From Blautia sp. An81 (GTDB lineage: Bacteria; Bacillota; Clostridia; Lachnospirales; Lachnospiraceae): DNA of 55,467 nucleotides. The stretch covers positions 1 through 55,467 of the forward strand of contig NZ_NFHH01000025.1 of NCBI RefSeq assembly GCF_002161285.1. Reading direction: 5' to 3'. The notes beneath the pieces are model-generated. The model searched no databases. It had not been told where the DNA came from and saw only the letters and a program-made list of their open reading frames with translations. This document shows, piece after piece, positions 43,045 to 51,837 of the stretch. Both the position numbers and the translations under genes were made by a program. Position 1 is the first letter of the stretch, and the number at the start of each line of letters is the position of its first letter.

Positions 43045-43090
43045 TACACGGTAAATAGCAGGTATTGCGGTACCTACTATTTACCGTGTA
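43045..43090. repeat. 46-bp near-perfect palindrome between two defence loci
   Basis: Left arm TACACGGTAAATAGCAGGTA and right arm TACCTACTATTTACCGTGTA are complementary at 19 of 20 positions around the 6-nt centre TTGCGG. No T-run follows. Too long and regular for chance. Possibly an operator, a cruciform-type recombination site or an RNA hairpin. Confidence 0.75.
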
Positions 43091-43178
43091 TAAAGTATAT
43101 AATATAGCATTCAGTTATATAGAAAAATAATGGTTATTATGATAAAATTTAAGATATATATTCACGTAGAATAGGAGG

Positions 43179-43218
43179 CTCTCTCGGAGAAAATATTACA
43201 AGAGAGTTATTATTTTTT
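43179..43218 (+). terminator. Attenuator-like hairpin in the leader of the helicase-nuclease operon
   Basis: CTCTCT pairs with AGAGAG across 16 nt, followed by TTATTATTTTTTT. Preceded by AATAGGAGG with no in-frame gene. It lies 35 nt before the first gene, so read-through would set operon expression. Confidence 0.5.
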
Positions 43219-43252
43219 TAACGAAAGATGATACTGGAACAAGGTGGTAAGT

Positions 43253-44836
43253 ATGTTTAAGATAACAGAAGGTGATTTTAAAAAACAAAAATATGGAGAA
43301 GAAAGTTATCTGTCAAACTGGCCAATGCTTTACATATTAGAAAATGGCAAACAGGCATATATCGGGCAATCTAATCATGTGATAAATCGCATGTCTCAAC
43401 ATTATCATTCTATAGATAAGCGTATTTTTGATAAAGTACATTTCATCTATTCTTCGAAATTTAATCAATCAGTTACGTTCGATTATGAATCGAAACTCAT
43501 TCAGTATATTGTTGCGGATGAACTATATGAGGTTCGTAATAAAAATGCTGGGATGGCTGATAAAGAATATTACGGAAAAAAAGAATATGATGAAAAATTC
43601 CATGTTTTGTGGCGAAGTCTTCAGCGCTCAAAATTAGTTAAGCATTCTTTGGAAGAACTTGAAAATTCTGATTTGTTTAAATATTCACCGTTCAAGGAGC
43701 TGAATAATGATCAGAGAGCAGCGGTGGATAAAATTATGGATTCCTTAAAAAAGGAAGATAATCAAACAATTGTTGTAAATGGGATGCCTGGAAGTGGAAA
43801 GACAATCGTTGCAATTTTTTTAATGAAATATTTGAGAGACAGTGATGAGTTTAGAGATAAAAAAATTGGTTTTGTAGTACCTCAGACTTCATTAAGAAAA
43901 ACATTGAAAGGGATTTTTAAAAGCATTTATGGACTAAAAGCATCAGATATCTTATCTCCGTCGGATGTAACAAAACAGAATTACGATATTTTGCTTGTGG
44001 ATGAAGCGCATAGGCTTCATCAATATAAGAATATTTCATATATGGGCCCCTTTAAGGCATGTTGTGAGCGCATAGGATTAACTACAGAAAGTGACGAATT
44101 AGACTGGATTCTGCACCAATGCAAATGTCCCATACTATTTTATGACGAAATGCAAGTGGTAGGACCATCGGGAATTGATGTACAAAGATTTCGTAGGAAG
44201 ATGAAGAATGATCAATCAAAACGTATTTTAACGTATTTTAATCTCCTTACCCAGATGAGAGTAAGATGTGGAAATGACTATATTTCTTATGTCAAAGAAT
44301 TATTATCTGGAACTGTGAAAGAGAAGAAGAATTTCTCAAATTATGATCTGAAAATAGTGACAGACTTTAAAAAATTTAATCAGCTGATGTATCAGAAAGA
44401 AAAAGAAGTTCAGTTAGTAAGAATGGCGGCAGGATATGCCTGGGATTGGATCAGTAAAAAAAATAAGTCATTATACGATATTGAAATTCAGGGAATAAAA
44501 AAACAATGGAATCATTGTACAGAGGGATGGGTCCTTTCGAAAGAAGCCGTTGATGAAGTGGGCTGTATACATTCTACTCAGGGATACGATTTGAATTATG
44601 GCTTTATAATTATGGGAAATGAAATAGGCTATGATACAGATAAAAAACGTATCATCATTCGACCACAAGAGTATTTTGATCAAAACGGTAAAAAAACAGC
44701 AGATTATGGAGAACTATTAGAGTATATTCAACATATTTATTATGTACTGATGACCAGAGGAATTCAAGGCACATATCTTTATATATGTGATCCTGATTTG
44801 AGAGAATATTTTTCACAGTATATAGATGTACAGTAA
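43253..44836 (+). CDS. GIY-YIG nuclease fused to a DUF2075 superfamily-1-type helicase
   Basis: 527 residues. N-terminal GIY-YIG-like domain with YIL (27-29) and YIG (36-38), then Arg in VINRMSQH. The motor domain has Walker A GMPGSGKT (177-184) and DEAH (250-253), followed by the STQGYDLNYGF motif typical of DUF2075. ATG 43253 has AAGGTGG 7 nt upstream. First gene of an eight-gene same-strand run. It probably translocates on and cuts foreign or modified DNA. Confidence 0.85.
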   Translation: MFKITEGDFKKQKYGEESYLSNWPMLYILENGKQAYIGQSNHVINRMSQHYHSIDKRIFDKVHFIYSSKFNQSVTFDYESKLIQYIVADELYEVRNKNAGMADKEYYGKKEYDEKFHVLWRSLQRSKLVKHSLEELENSDLFKYSPFKELNNDQRAAVDKIMDSLKKEDNQTIVVNGMPGSGKTIVAIFLMKYLRDSDEFRDKKIGFVVPQTSLRKTLKGIFKSIYGLKASDILSPSDVTKQNYDILLVDEAHRLHQYKNISYMGPFKACCERIGLTTESDELDWILHQCKCPILFYDEMQVVGPSGIDVQRFRRKMKNDQSKRILTYFNLLTQMRVRCGNDYISYVKELLSGTVKEKKNFSNYDLKIVTDFKKFNQLMYQKEKEVQLVRMAAGYAWDWISKKNKSLYDIEIQGIKKQWNHCTEGWVLSKEAVDEVGCIHSTQGYDLNYGFIIMGNEIGYDTDKKRIIIRPQEYFDQNGKKTADYGELLEYIQHIYYVLMTRGIQGTYLYICDPDLREYFSQYIDVQ

Positions 44837-44855
44837 GAAAAAAGGGGAGGTCTAT

Positions 44856-45194
44856 ATGAAACAGGAGACAATAGATGAAGTATTGAAGTTTAGAGACGAT
44901 AGGAACTGGAAACAGTTTCATAACCCGAAAGATTTGGCAATTTCCATCAGTCTGGAGGCGGCCGAACTGTTGGAAGTATTTCAATGGAGTGCAGATGATG
45001 TCTGGTGTGATGAGAAAAAAGACAAGGTCAGGGAAGAACTGGCGGATGTACTGAATTATTGTATCTTAATGGCAGATACCTGCGGGTTGGATCTGGACGA
45101 GATCATTCAGGAAAAGGTGAAGAAAAACGCTGAAAAGTATCCGGTAGAAAAAGCATACGGACATAAAGAAAAATATACGGAGCTGGGAGAATGA
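44856..45194 (+). CDS. MazG-like nucleotide pyrophosphohydrolase
   Basis: 112 residues, all-alpha. Metal-binding pattern EAAE (34-37) and EELAD (60-64), the ExxE...ExxD signature of MazG/dUTPase-like enzymes, which hydrolyse (d)NTPs to monophosphates. AGGGGAGG 8 nt before the ATG. Next to restriction-like nucleases it could remove non-canonical nucleotides or deplete dNTPs. Confidence 0.85.
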   Translation: MKQETIDEVLKFRDDRNWKQFHNPKDLAISISLEAAELLEVFQWSADDVWCDEKKDKVREELADVLNYCILMADTCGLDLDEIIQEKVKKNAEKYPVEKAYGHKEKYTELGE

Positions 45195-45195
45195 C

Positions 45196-46299
45196 ATGCA
45201 GCTGCCACATTCTGATATATTGGATATTGCCCATTTTTCCAGATTGTTTGATAACAAAAGCGAGTGTTACAAATTATTTTGGTTTCAGGCGATTGCACGG
45301 AAAATAAAAGAAGGACAGAAAACAATTACATTTGAAACGTTGATTGATGAAATGATAGCAGATGCCTGGTATATGGTTTTGGAGTACCGGTTGAATCTTG
45401 GCCCTAATGATGCACTGGAACGGGTGGTCCACCGGCTGGGTGAGATCAGTAATATGAAATCCTGTGAGAAGAAAGACGTTGTTCTGGAGTATGTGAAGAC
45501 ATGTAAAGATAAAGAAGTTTTAGCCATGAAACGGACGTTATCTTACAATGTTCCGTATCGTTTACAGGCGCCTTTTATGGAATCTATGAAAGGAAAAGAA
45601 TGGAACAGATCCGGGGAAAATCTTGCGGAAAGAATTAATCAGGAACAAAGGCTGATGTATTATTTTTTGCAATTCAGTGGCCTGAACACTCAAATCCAGA
45701 TACAGGAAGAATGGGTGGATTATATTGACCGTAATTATGAAATTATACAGGGATGGGTGGAATTAAATCTGATCCAGTATCTTCAGAGAAGGAACCCCAG
45801 CGTCCCGGGAATCGTGGACAAGCTTTATCCACCGAAAGAGCGGAACCTGGAAAAGGTGAAAAAGTATTGGAAAATGCTTGTTTCCATAAAACCTGTCTGC
45901 GAAATCTATGGGGAAAATCCACTCAATGAAAAGAATATTTCCATTGATCATTTTGTACCCTGGTCGTATGTGGCACATGATGAATTGTGGAATCTGACGC
46001 CTACAACCCGGAGTATCAACAGCAGTAAAAGCAATAGCCTTCCGGACTGGAATATGTATTTCCCATTATTATGTAAAATGGAATATCTGTCCTATGAATT
46101 GATGTGGGAATATCCGGAAGTACATAAAGCCTTTGACAAATGTGCGAAGGAGCATCTGAACAATCAGGAGATCAGGCATAAACTTTATCAGAGTGGTCTG
46201 TCGGAAAGGGAGTTTTCTGGGCGTTTGGAGGAGGTTATGTTTCCGGTCTATCAGTCGGCAAAAAGTATGGGATTTTCCAGTTGGAGCTTGAGGACATAA
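45196..46299 (+). CDS. HNH endonuclease-domain protein
   Basis: 367 residues. The C-terminal half carries an HNH/beta-beta-alpha-metal site: CEIYGENPL, then SIDHFVPWSY (His252), ELWNLTPT (Asn266) and INSSKSN (about 275-280). The N-terminal 200 residues are helical with no known domain and may bind DNA or partners. Starts 1 nt after the MazG stop. Confidence 0.82.
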   Translation: MQLPHSDILDIAHFSRLFDNKSECYKLFWFQAIARKIKEGQKTITFETLIDEMIADAWYMVLEYRLNLGPNDALERVVHRLGEISNMKSCEKKDVVLEYVKTCKDKEVLAMKRTLSYNVPYRLQAPFMESMKGKEWNRSGENLAERINQEQRLMYYFLQFSGLNTQIQIQEEWVDYIDRNYEIIQGWVELNLIQYLQRRNPSVPGIVDKLYPPKERNLEKVKKYWKMLVSIKPVCEIYGENPLNEKNISIDHFVPWSYVAHDELWNLTPTTRSINSSKSNSLPDWNMYFPLLCKMEYLSYELMWEYPEVHKAFDKCAKEHLNNQEIRHKLYQSGLSEREFSGRLEEVMFPVYQSAKSMGFSSWSLRT

Positions 46300-46300
46300 G

Positions 46301-46894
46301 ATGATGTGTAATTACTACGAAAGCAATGCAGAACACTACGCGGCAGAAACAATTTACGCTGATATGTCAGAACAGTATCAAAGCGTTCTGCCTCTGTTAA
46401 AAAAAGGAGCAAAGATTCTGGATGTGGGAAGCGGGAGCGGACGTGATGCATGTTATTTCCAGAAACAAGGATATCAGGTGACTGCATTGGAACCGTCGAA
46501 GAATCTAGGCAGAGAAATCCGGAAAGTGTTTTCTGGAGAAATTGTATGTTCGGATATCCAGAGTTATCAGACGACGGAACGGTACGATGGGATCTGGGCG
46601 TGTGCGTCATTGATTCATCTGCAGGAAGAAGAAATACTTTGCTTTTTTAAGAAGATTGACATGTATCTGAATGACAATGGAATTGTATATGTTTCCGGGA
46701 AAAGTGGAATTTCCACAGGAGAAGTGGAGGACGGACGTTTTTTTCTTGAGTTTACTGAACAGCTGGTAGAGAAAATCCTGACGGTAAATAAACAATTGCA
46801 GCTGGAGCAGCTGTGGTATACCGAAGATGTAAGCGGGAGACGGGGATTTCGGTGGCTGAATGTGGTTTTAAGATTGAGAAGAAATAACTCTTAA
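46301..46894 (+). CDS. Class I SAM-dependent methyltransferase
   Basis: 197 residues. Motif I ILDVGSGSGRDA begins at residue 39; motif II ends ALEPS, and the acidic loop EEEILCFFKKI follows DGIWACASLIHL. No DPPY/NPPY motif, so it is not a standard DNA adenine or cytosine-N4 methylase; a small molecule, RNA or modified base are all possible substrates. Starts 1 nt after the HNH gene stop. Confidence 0.83.
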   Translation: MMCNYYESNAEHYAAETIYADMSEQYQSVLPLLKKGAKILDVGSGSGRDACYFQKQGYQVTALEPSKNLGREIRKVFSGEIVCSDIQSYQTTERYDGIWACASLIHLQEEEILCFFKKIDMYLNDNGIVYVSGKSGISTGEVEDGRFFLEFTEQLVEKILTVNKQLQLEQLWYTEDVSGRRGFRWLNVVLRLRRNNS

Positions 46895-46912
46895 TGATAA
46901 GCGGTGAGAGCA

Positions 46913-47740
46913 ATGAAAGTAGTTTTAAGTCGTAAAGGATTTGATAGCGCTAATGGCGGTATCATGAGTCCTATTTTTGAAGATGGGACAATGGTTTCAT
47001 TCCCTATCCCAAGTAAAGATATGGAGAAGGACAACATTCGGTATGACGAATTGTTTTGTGATGGAATATGTATGAAAACAATTTTGAATGCGCTTGGGTA
47101 TCGGGGAGTAGAGCATTGCCATTTGGATCCCGATCTGGTGAAAGACAGAAGGCGGGAATCAATTCGTGAGTGGACACCGGCTTTTGGACAGATTAATCAA
47201 GCTGCAACTTATCTAAAGAATCAACATATTTCTGAAGGAGATCTATTTCTTTTCTTTGGCAATTTTCGTCATATAAAGCAGAATCATGGAAAGTATGAAT
47301 ATGTTCGAAGAACGGATAAAACAGAGGATACTTATCTGGGAATGCCGCTGCAGGTCGTATGGGGATATTTACAGGTTGGGGGCATTATCACTGATCCTGA
47401 CGAGCAAAAGAAATTGTTTTGGCATCCACATGCCTGTGATAAACGTATTTATGAAGAGAAGAATAATGTGATTTTTACAGCAAGCAAACAACTTTCCTTT
47501 GCTCCCGAAATGCCGGGTGCAGGTACATTTCTGTATGATAAAAAACGTGTGCTGACGATGCCTGGAAAATCAAAAGCGACCTGGAAATATTGCAAAGCAT
47601 ATGATACTGATAACATCGAAAGCAATCGAAAGAATTCTGAGAAGGGTATTGATGAAGGTATTTATTATGCCGGGATCTGGCAGGAACTTGTCTTAAAAGA
47701 AAATCGTATTTCTGAAGAATGGGCGAAATCATTATTTTAG
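46913..47740 (+). CDS. Nmad3-like protein (putative nucleotide-modification-associated domain)
   Basis: 275 residues. The N-terminus MKVVLSRKGFDSANGGIMSPIF and the motifs EGDLFLFFGNFR and LQVVWGYLQVGGII fit the Nmad3 family, predicted by comparative genomics to belong to DNA base-modification systems; no enzymatic activity is established to my knowledge. ATG 46913 has GGTGAG 5 nt upstream; GTG 46904 overlaps it. Its presence beside a methyltransferase, MazG and NUDIX genes is what points to modified nucleotides. Confidence 0.6.
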   Translation: MKVVLSRKGFDSANGGIMSPIFEDGTMVSFPIPSKDMEKDNIRYDELFCDGICMKTILNALGYRGVEHCHLDPDLVKDRRRESIREWTPAFGQINQAATYLKNQHISEGDLFLFFGNFRHIKQNHGKYEYVRRTDKTEDTYLGMPLQVVWGYLQVGGIITDPDEQKKLFWHPHACDKRIYEEKNNVIFTASKQLSFAPEMPGAGTFLYDKKRVLTMPGKSKATWKYCKAYDTDNIESNRKNSEKGIDEGIYYAGIWQELVLKENRISEEWAKSLF

Positions 47741-47786
47741 TAAATCTGTTGTTGAAGATGTGACACAGAGGTATAGTGAGGGATTT

Positions 47787-48248
47787 ATGGAGAAAAGGTA
47801 CTTGTCAGATTCAAAAGTTCAAAGAGAAGCGGAAGAAATAATATTTGAAAATTTAAAAAGCAAGTTAAAATGTAATGATTTACAGAGTAATGTAAGAATA
47901 CTGATTTCAAAGGAGAATAGTATATGGATTTGTCCCGATTTTTATTCAGAGGAAAAACATATAATAGGTGAGATTCATACCCATCTTGGGAAATTAAAGT
48001 CTGCGCAATTACATAAAATAGAAGGCGATATTTTAAAAATGCTTCTTTTTGAGAAGTGTCATAATGGAGAACAATATAGAAAAATGATTGTCGTTTGCGA
48101 TATTGAGGAATACACTCAGTTGAGTGGAAATTCATTTGTGGCAGAGGCAATCAGGCAATTTGATATAGAGTTGCATTATATTCCATTGGAACAAACACTG
48201 ATTAATGAGATAAAACAAGCTATGCAAGAGCAGAATTTATATCATTAG
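47787..48248 (+). CDS. Small protein, possibly PD-(D/E)XK-type nuclease
   Basis: 153 residues. PD at residues 50-51 followed by GEIH (61-64) and GKLK on the next helix recall the PD...(D/E)xK fold, with His where Lys is usual, so activity is uncertain. Strand pattern IWICPDFY and MIVVCDIEEY supports a restriction-like core. ATG 47787 has GTGAGGG 4-5 nt upstream; GTG 47760 is in frame but lacks a ribosome site. Confidence 0.5.
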   Translation: MEKRYLSDSKVQREAEEIIFENLKSKLKCNDLQSNVRILISKENSIWICPDFYSEEKHIIGEIHTHLGKLKSAQLHKIEGDILKMLLFEKCHNGEQYRKMIVVCDIEEYTQLSGNSFVAEAIRQFDIELHYIPLEQTLINEIKQAMQEQNLYH

Positions 48249-48310
48249 TGAGAAAAGGTAAATTGTGATACAATATATACAACTATAAAACCTCGAGGAG
48301 GTTACTGGTA

Positions 48311-51250
48311 ATGCAGTTACATAATGATAAAATAACAACATTGCAGACAGCAATCCAGACAGCATATCTGGATCATACTATAAATTCTAATCTGGCATAT
48401 CGACCGGAATTTATTTCAAATAATTATAAGCTTGGGAAAAAAGTTCTTGTTTCAATTGAAGAAGAATTACAAAGATGTGAAGAATTTTTTATCAGTGTCG
48501 CTTTTATTACCAAGAGCGGAATTACGCCACTTCTTCAGACTTTAAAAGATCTGGAACAAAGAAATATTCCGGGGAAAATCCTGACGACAAATTATCTTAT
48601 GTTCAGTGAACCAGAGGCCCTGGAAAAGCTGGCAGGATTAAAAAACATCGAATTGAAAATGTTTGTTACTGGTGCAGAAACCGGCGGATTTCATACAAAG
48701 GGATATATTTTTCGTGAAGAAGAAATTTATCGGATTATTATCGGAAGTTCCAATATGACACTCAGTGCCATTACAAAGAACAAAGAGTGGAATACCAAAA
48801 TTGTCTCTACAGAACAGGGTGAGTTGACGCAGTCAGTTTTACAGGAATTCGATGAGTTATGGCGGGATGAGCATTCCTTAGCATTTGAAGATTTTATTGA
48901 TGCTTACCGTCAAGAGTATCTGAATGAAAAAATGATTCGTAAGCAGAAGCAGCAGGCGGTATCAGAGCAGGTCGTAGAGCTTGAAAATTATCGGTTAAAG
49001 CCCAATAAGATGCAGGTCGCTTTTGTGAAAAATGTAATGGAAATGAGAGCACAGAACATAGATAAAGCCCTTCTTTTAAGTAGTACAGGGACAGGAAAAT
49101 CCCTGGCTTCCGCATTTATGCTGCGGGAGATGGGGACAAGAAGGGCTCTGTTTATTGTTCACAGAGAGCAGATTGCCAAGCAGACATTGAAAAGTTACAA
49201 AAGAGTTTTTGGATCATCAAGAACTTACGGACTTTTATCAGGAAATAGCAGAGAGTTGGGGGCAGAATTTTTATTTGCCACTATGCAGATGATGTCGAAA
49301 GAAGAAATTAGGTCTCATTATAGTCCAGAGGACTTTGATGTTATTATTCTGGACGAATGTCATCATGTGGGTGCAGAGAGCTACCAGAAGATTATGCAGT
49401 ATTTCAAGCCAAAGTTCTGGCTGGGAATGACTGCTAGTCCGGATACCAATCAGTATGATATCTATTCGATTTTTGATCATCATATTGCCTATGAAATACG
49501 TCTTCAGCAGGCTCTTGAGGAAGATTTACTATGCCCTTTCCATTATTTTGGAATTACAGATTTGGAAATAAATGGAGAAGTATTTGATGATAATGCGGGC
49601 GTAAAGAACTTTTCGAATCTGATTTCTGATGCCCGAGTCGATTATGTGATTGACAAGGCAAATTATTATGGATTTAGCGGAGACCGAGTAAAAGGGCTGA
49701 TTTTCTGCAGCCGAAAAGATGAGGCAAAAGAATTGTCGAAAAAGTTTAATGAGCGTGGATTGAGAACGGAGGTTCTGACTGGAGAAGATACTCAGGAACG
49801 ACGTGAAAGTGTGATTGCCAGACTGACAAATGATGAAGATGGTGAGGATCAGCTGGATTACATTTTTACCGTAGACATTTTTAATGAAGGTGTCGATATC
49901 CCGGAAATCAATCAGGTTATTATGCTAAGACCGACTCAATCTCCGGTAGTGTTTATACAGCAGTTAGGCCGAGGACTCAGAAAATATGAAGGAAAAGAAT
50001 ATGTAGTGATTCTTGATTTCATTGGGAATTATATGAACAACTTTATGATTCCTATCGCTTTGTCTGGGGACAGAAGCTATAACAAAGACGCAATGCGCCG
50101 TTACATCAGAGAAGGAGCCAGAGTTATTCCGGGAAGTTCTACTATTCACTTTGATGAAATATCAAAAAAGAGAATCTATGCGTCTATTGATACAGCAAGA
50201 ACCAATGATATGAAGCTGCTTAGAGAATCTTATAAAACTTTGAAATATAAGTTGGGAAGGATTCCAACAATAGGGGATTTTAAAAAATTCGGATCTGTAG
50301 ACGTGACAAAAATTTTTGAAAAGTGCGGATCTTATCATAACTTTTTGAAAAAATATGAAACAGAATATCAGGTGCATCTGACGAATCAGGAAGAAATTAT
50401 AATAGAATATTTTTCAAAGAAACTGATAGCTTACAAAAGAATTCATGAGCTGGAAATGCTGAGAATGCTGATCAGTAGGGAAAATCGTCTTTTGCAATAT
50501 CGGAAGCTCCTGCAGGAAAAATATCATGTTGGCATGAATGAACAGGTAGAGAGATCGGTGATCCGCAATCTGAAAAATGAATTTCCGAAAGAAGAAGAGC
50601 GGCGTAAATATTCGGACTGTGATCTTGTAGAAAAAAATACAGATGGAAGCTATTCTCTTTCCTCAAAATTTCAGAAGGCACTCTTGAATAAAAACTTTAG
50701 GCAGATGATCTTGGAATTGTTGGATTTTGGTATAGAACAGTGGAAGGAAAAGTATGGACAAATTTATAGAGATACCAATTTCACATTATATCAAAAATAT
50801 ACATATGAAGATGTATGTCGTTTGCTTAACTGGAACAAAAACTTAAATGCTCAGAATATTGGAGGCTATTATTATGATAGTGATACGAAGACGCTTCCTG
50901 TATTTATTAATTACTACAAAACAGAAGATGCAATTGCTTATGAAGATCGTTTTGTATCGGAAAGTCATTTAATTGCACTTTCCAAACATCCAAGAAAAAT
51001 TACATCCAGCGATGCTGTTCATATTTACAAGCAGTCTGAAGAGGATAAAAATAATCGGATTTTTCTGTTTGTCAGAAAAAATAAGGATGATAATGAAGCA
51101 AAAGAGTTCTATTTTCTGGGGGAAATCTTTGCAGAGGGAACTCCGAGACAGATTTACATGGAAAAAACAAAGGACAATGCCTTTGAGATAGACTATCGAT
51201 TAGACGTGCCGGTAAGAAGTGATATCTATGATTATATTGTGAGTGATTGA
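48311..51250 (+). CDS. PLD nuclease - SF2 helicase - DUF3427 fusion protein
   Basis: 979 residues. PLD-like domain (about 35-190) with HTK at 128-130 and GSSNMT at 145-150; one HKD-type motif, so it would work as a dimer. Helicase part: Walker A STGTGKS (258-264), DECH box (348-351), motif VI QQLGRGLRK. C-terminal DUF3427 region (about 640-979). Related proteins are common in phage-defence islands. CGAGGAGG is 8 nt before the ATG. It is the largest gene of the operon. Confidence 0.88.
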   Translation: MQLHNDKITTLQTAIQTAYLDHTINSNLAYRPEFISNNYKLGKKVLVSIEEELQRCEEFFISVAFITKSGITPLLQTLKDLEQRNIPGKILTTNYLMFSEPEALEKLAGLKNIELKMFVTGAETGGFHTKGYIFREEEIYRIIIGSSNMTLSAITKNKEWNTKIVSTEQGELTQSVLQEFDELWRDEHSLAFEDFIDAYRQEYLNEKMIRKQKQQAVSEQVVELENYRLKPNKMQVAFVKNVMEMRAQNIDKALLLSSTGTGKSLASAFMLREMGTRRALFIVHREQIAKQTLKSYKRVFGSSRTYGLLSGNSRELGAEFLFATMQMMSKEEIRSHYSPEDFDVIILDECHHVGAESYQKIMQYFKPKFWLGMTASPDTNQYDIYSIFDHHIAYEIRLQQALEEDLLCPFHYFGITDLEINGEVFDDNAGVKNFSNLISDARVDYVIDKANYYGFSGDRVKGLIFCSRKDEAKELSKKFNERGLRTEVLTGEDTQERRESVIARLTNDEDGEDQLDYIFTVDIFNEGVDIPEINQVIMLRPTQSPVVFIQQLGRGLRKYEGKEYVVILDFIGNYMNNFMIPIALSGDRSYNKDAMRRYIREGARVIPGSSTIHFDEISKKRIYASIDTARTNDMKLLRESYKTLKYKLGRIPTIGDFKKFGSVDVTKIFEKCGSYHNFLKKYETEYQVHLTNQEEIIIEYFSKKLIAYKRIHELEMLRMLISRENRLLQYRKLLQEKYHVGMNEQVERSVIRNLKNEFPKEEERRKYSDCDLVEKNTDGSYSLSSKFQKALLNKNFRQMILELLDFGIEQWKEKYGQIYRDTNFTLYQKYTYEDVCRLLNWNKNLNAQNIGGYYYDSDTKTLPVFINYYKTEDAIAYEDRFVSESHLIALSKHPRKITSSDAVHIYKQSEEDKNNRIFLFVRKNKDDNEAKEFYFLGEIFAEGTPRQIYMEKTKDNAFEIDYRLDVPVRSDIYDYIVSD

Positions 51251-51298
51251 TGGTAGAAAACGTAAGAATAACTAAAAGAAACAGAATGGAGAAATGTG

Positions 51299-51685
51299 AT
51301 GAAGACTGTACGTGTAGTAGCAGCGGTAATTAGAAAAGATGATAAAATTTTTGCCACCCAAAGAGGATATGGAGAATTCAAGGATGGATGGGAATTCCCT
51401 GGAGGAAAGATTGAGGCTGGAGAATCACCTGAACAGGCCCTTGCCAGAGAAATCAAAGAAGAGTTGGATACCGATATCAATGTGGGAGAACTGATTGATA
51501 CAATCGAATACGACTATCCGAACTTTCATCTGTCTATGGACTGCTTTTGGTGTGATATTGTGAAAGGTGGATTGGAGTTGAAAGAGCATGAAGCAGCTAA
51601 ATGGCTGACAAAAGAGAAGTTGTACAGTGTAGAGTGGTTGCCAGCAGATGTGGGATTAATTGAAAAGATAAAAAAGGAATTGTAA
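51299..51685 (+). CDS. MutT-type NUDIX hydrolase
   Basis: 128 residues. Complete NUDIX box G36x5E...REIKEEL (36-58). This family cleaves (d)NTPs, typically 8-oxo-dGTP or other altered nucleotides. ATG 51299 has GGAG 9 nt upstream. It lies 48 nt after the DUF3427 helicase, a pairing I recognise from other Firmicutes. Probably nucleotide clean-up or sensing within the system. Confidence 0.9.
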   Translation: MKTVRVVAAVIRKDDKIFATQRGYGEFKDGWEFPGGKIEAGESPEQALAREIKEELDTDINVGELIDTIEYDYPNFHLSMDCFWCDIVKGGLELKEHEAAKWLTKEKLYSVEWLPADVGLIEKIKKEL

Positions 51686-51837
51686 GGATTACTGGTATAA
51701 TCCCAAAGTTCTGTGTATTCTTTGTTTATTTAAGTTACTGTGAAAGAGGAAGTTTAGGAAATTGAGATAGAGAAGTAGGCAGCGATTGACAAGTCAGTAG
51801 AGTTTTCGAAAGAACTGGAGTATAGGAGACCAGTATT

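Noticed and set aside
43253-51250. Type I restriction system
   Set aside because: There is no HsdS-like specificity subunit and no N6-adenine methylase motif; the helicases are DUF2075 and DUF3427 types.
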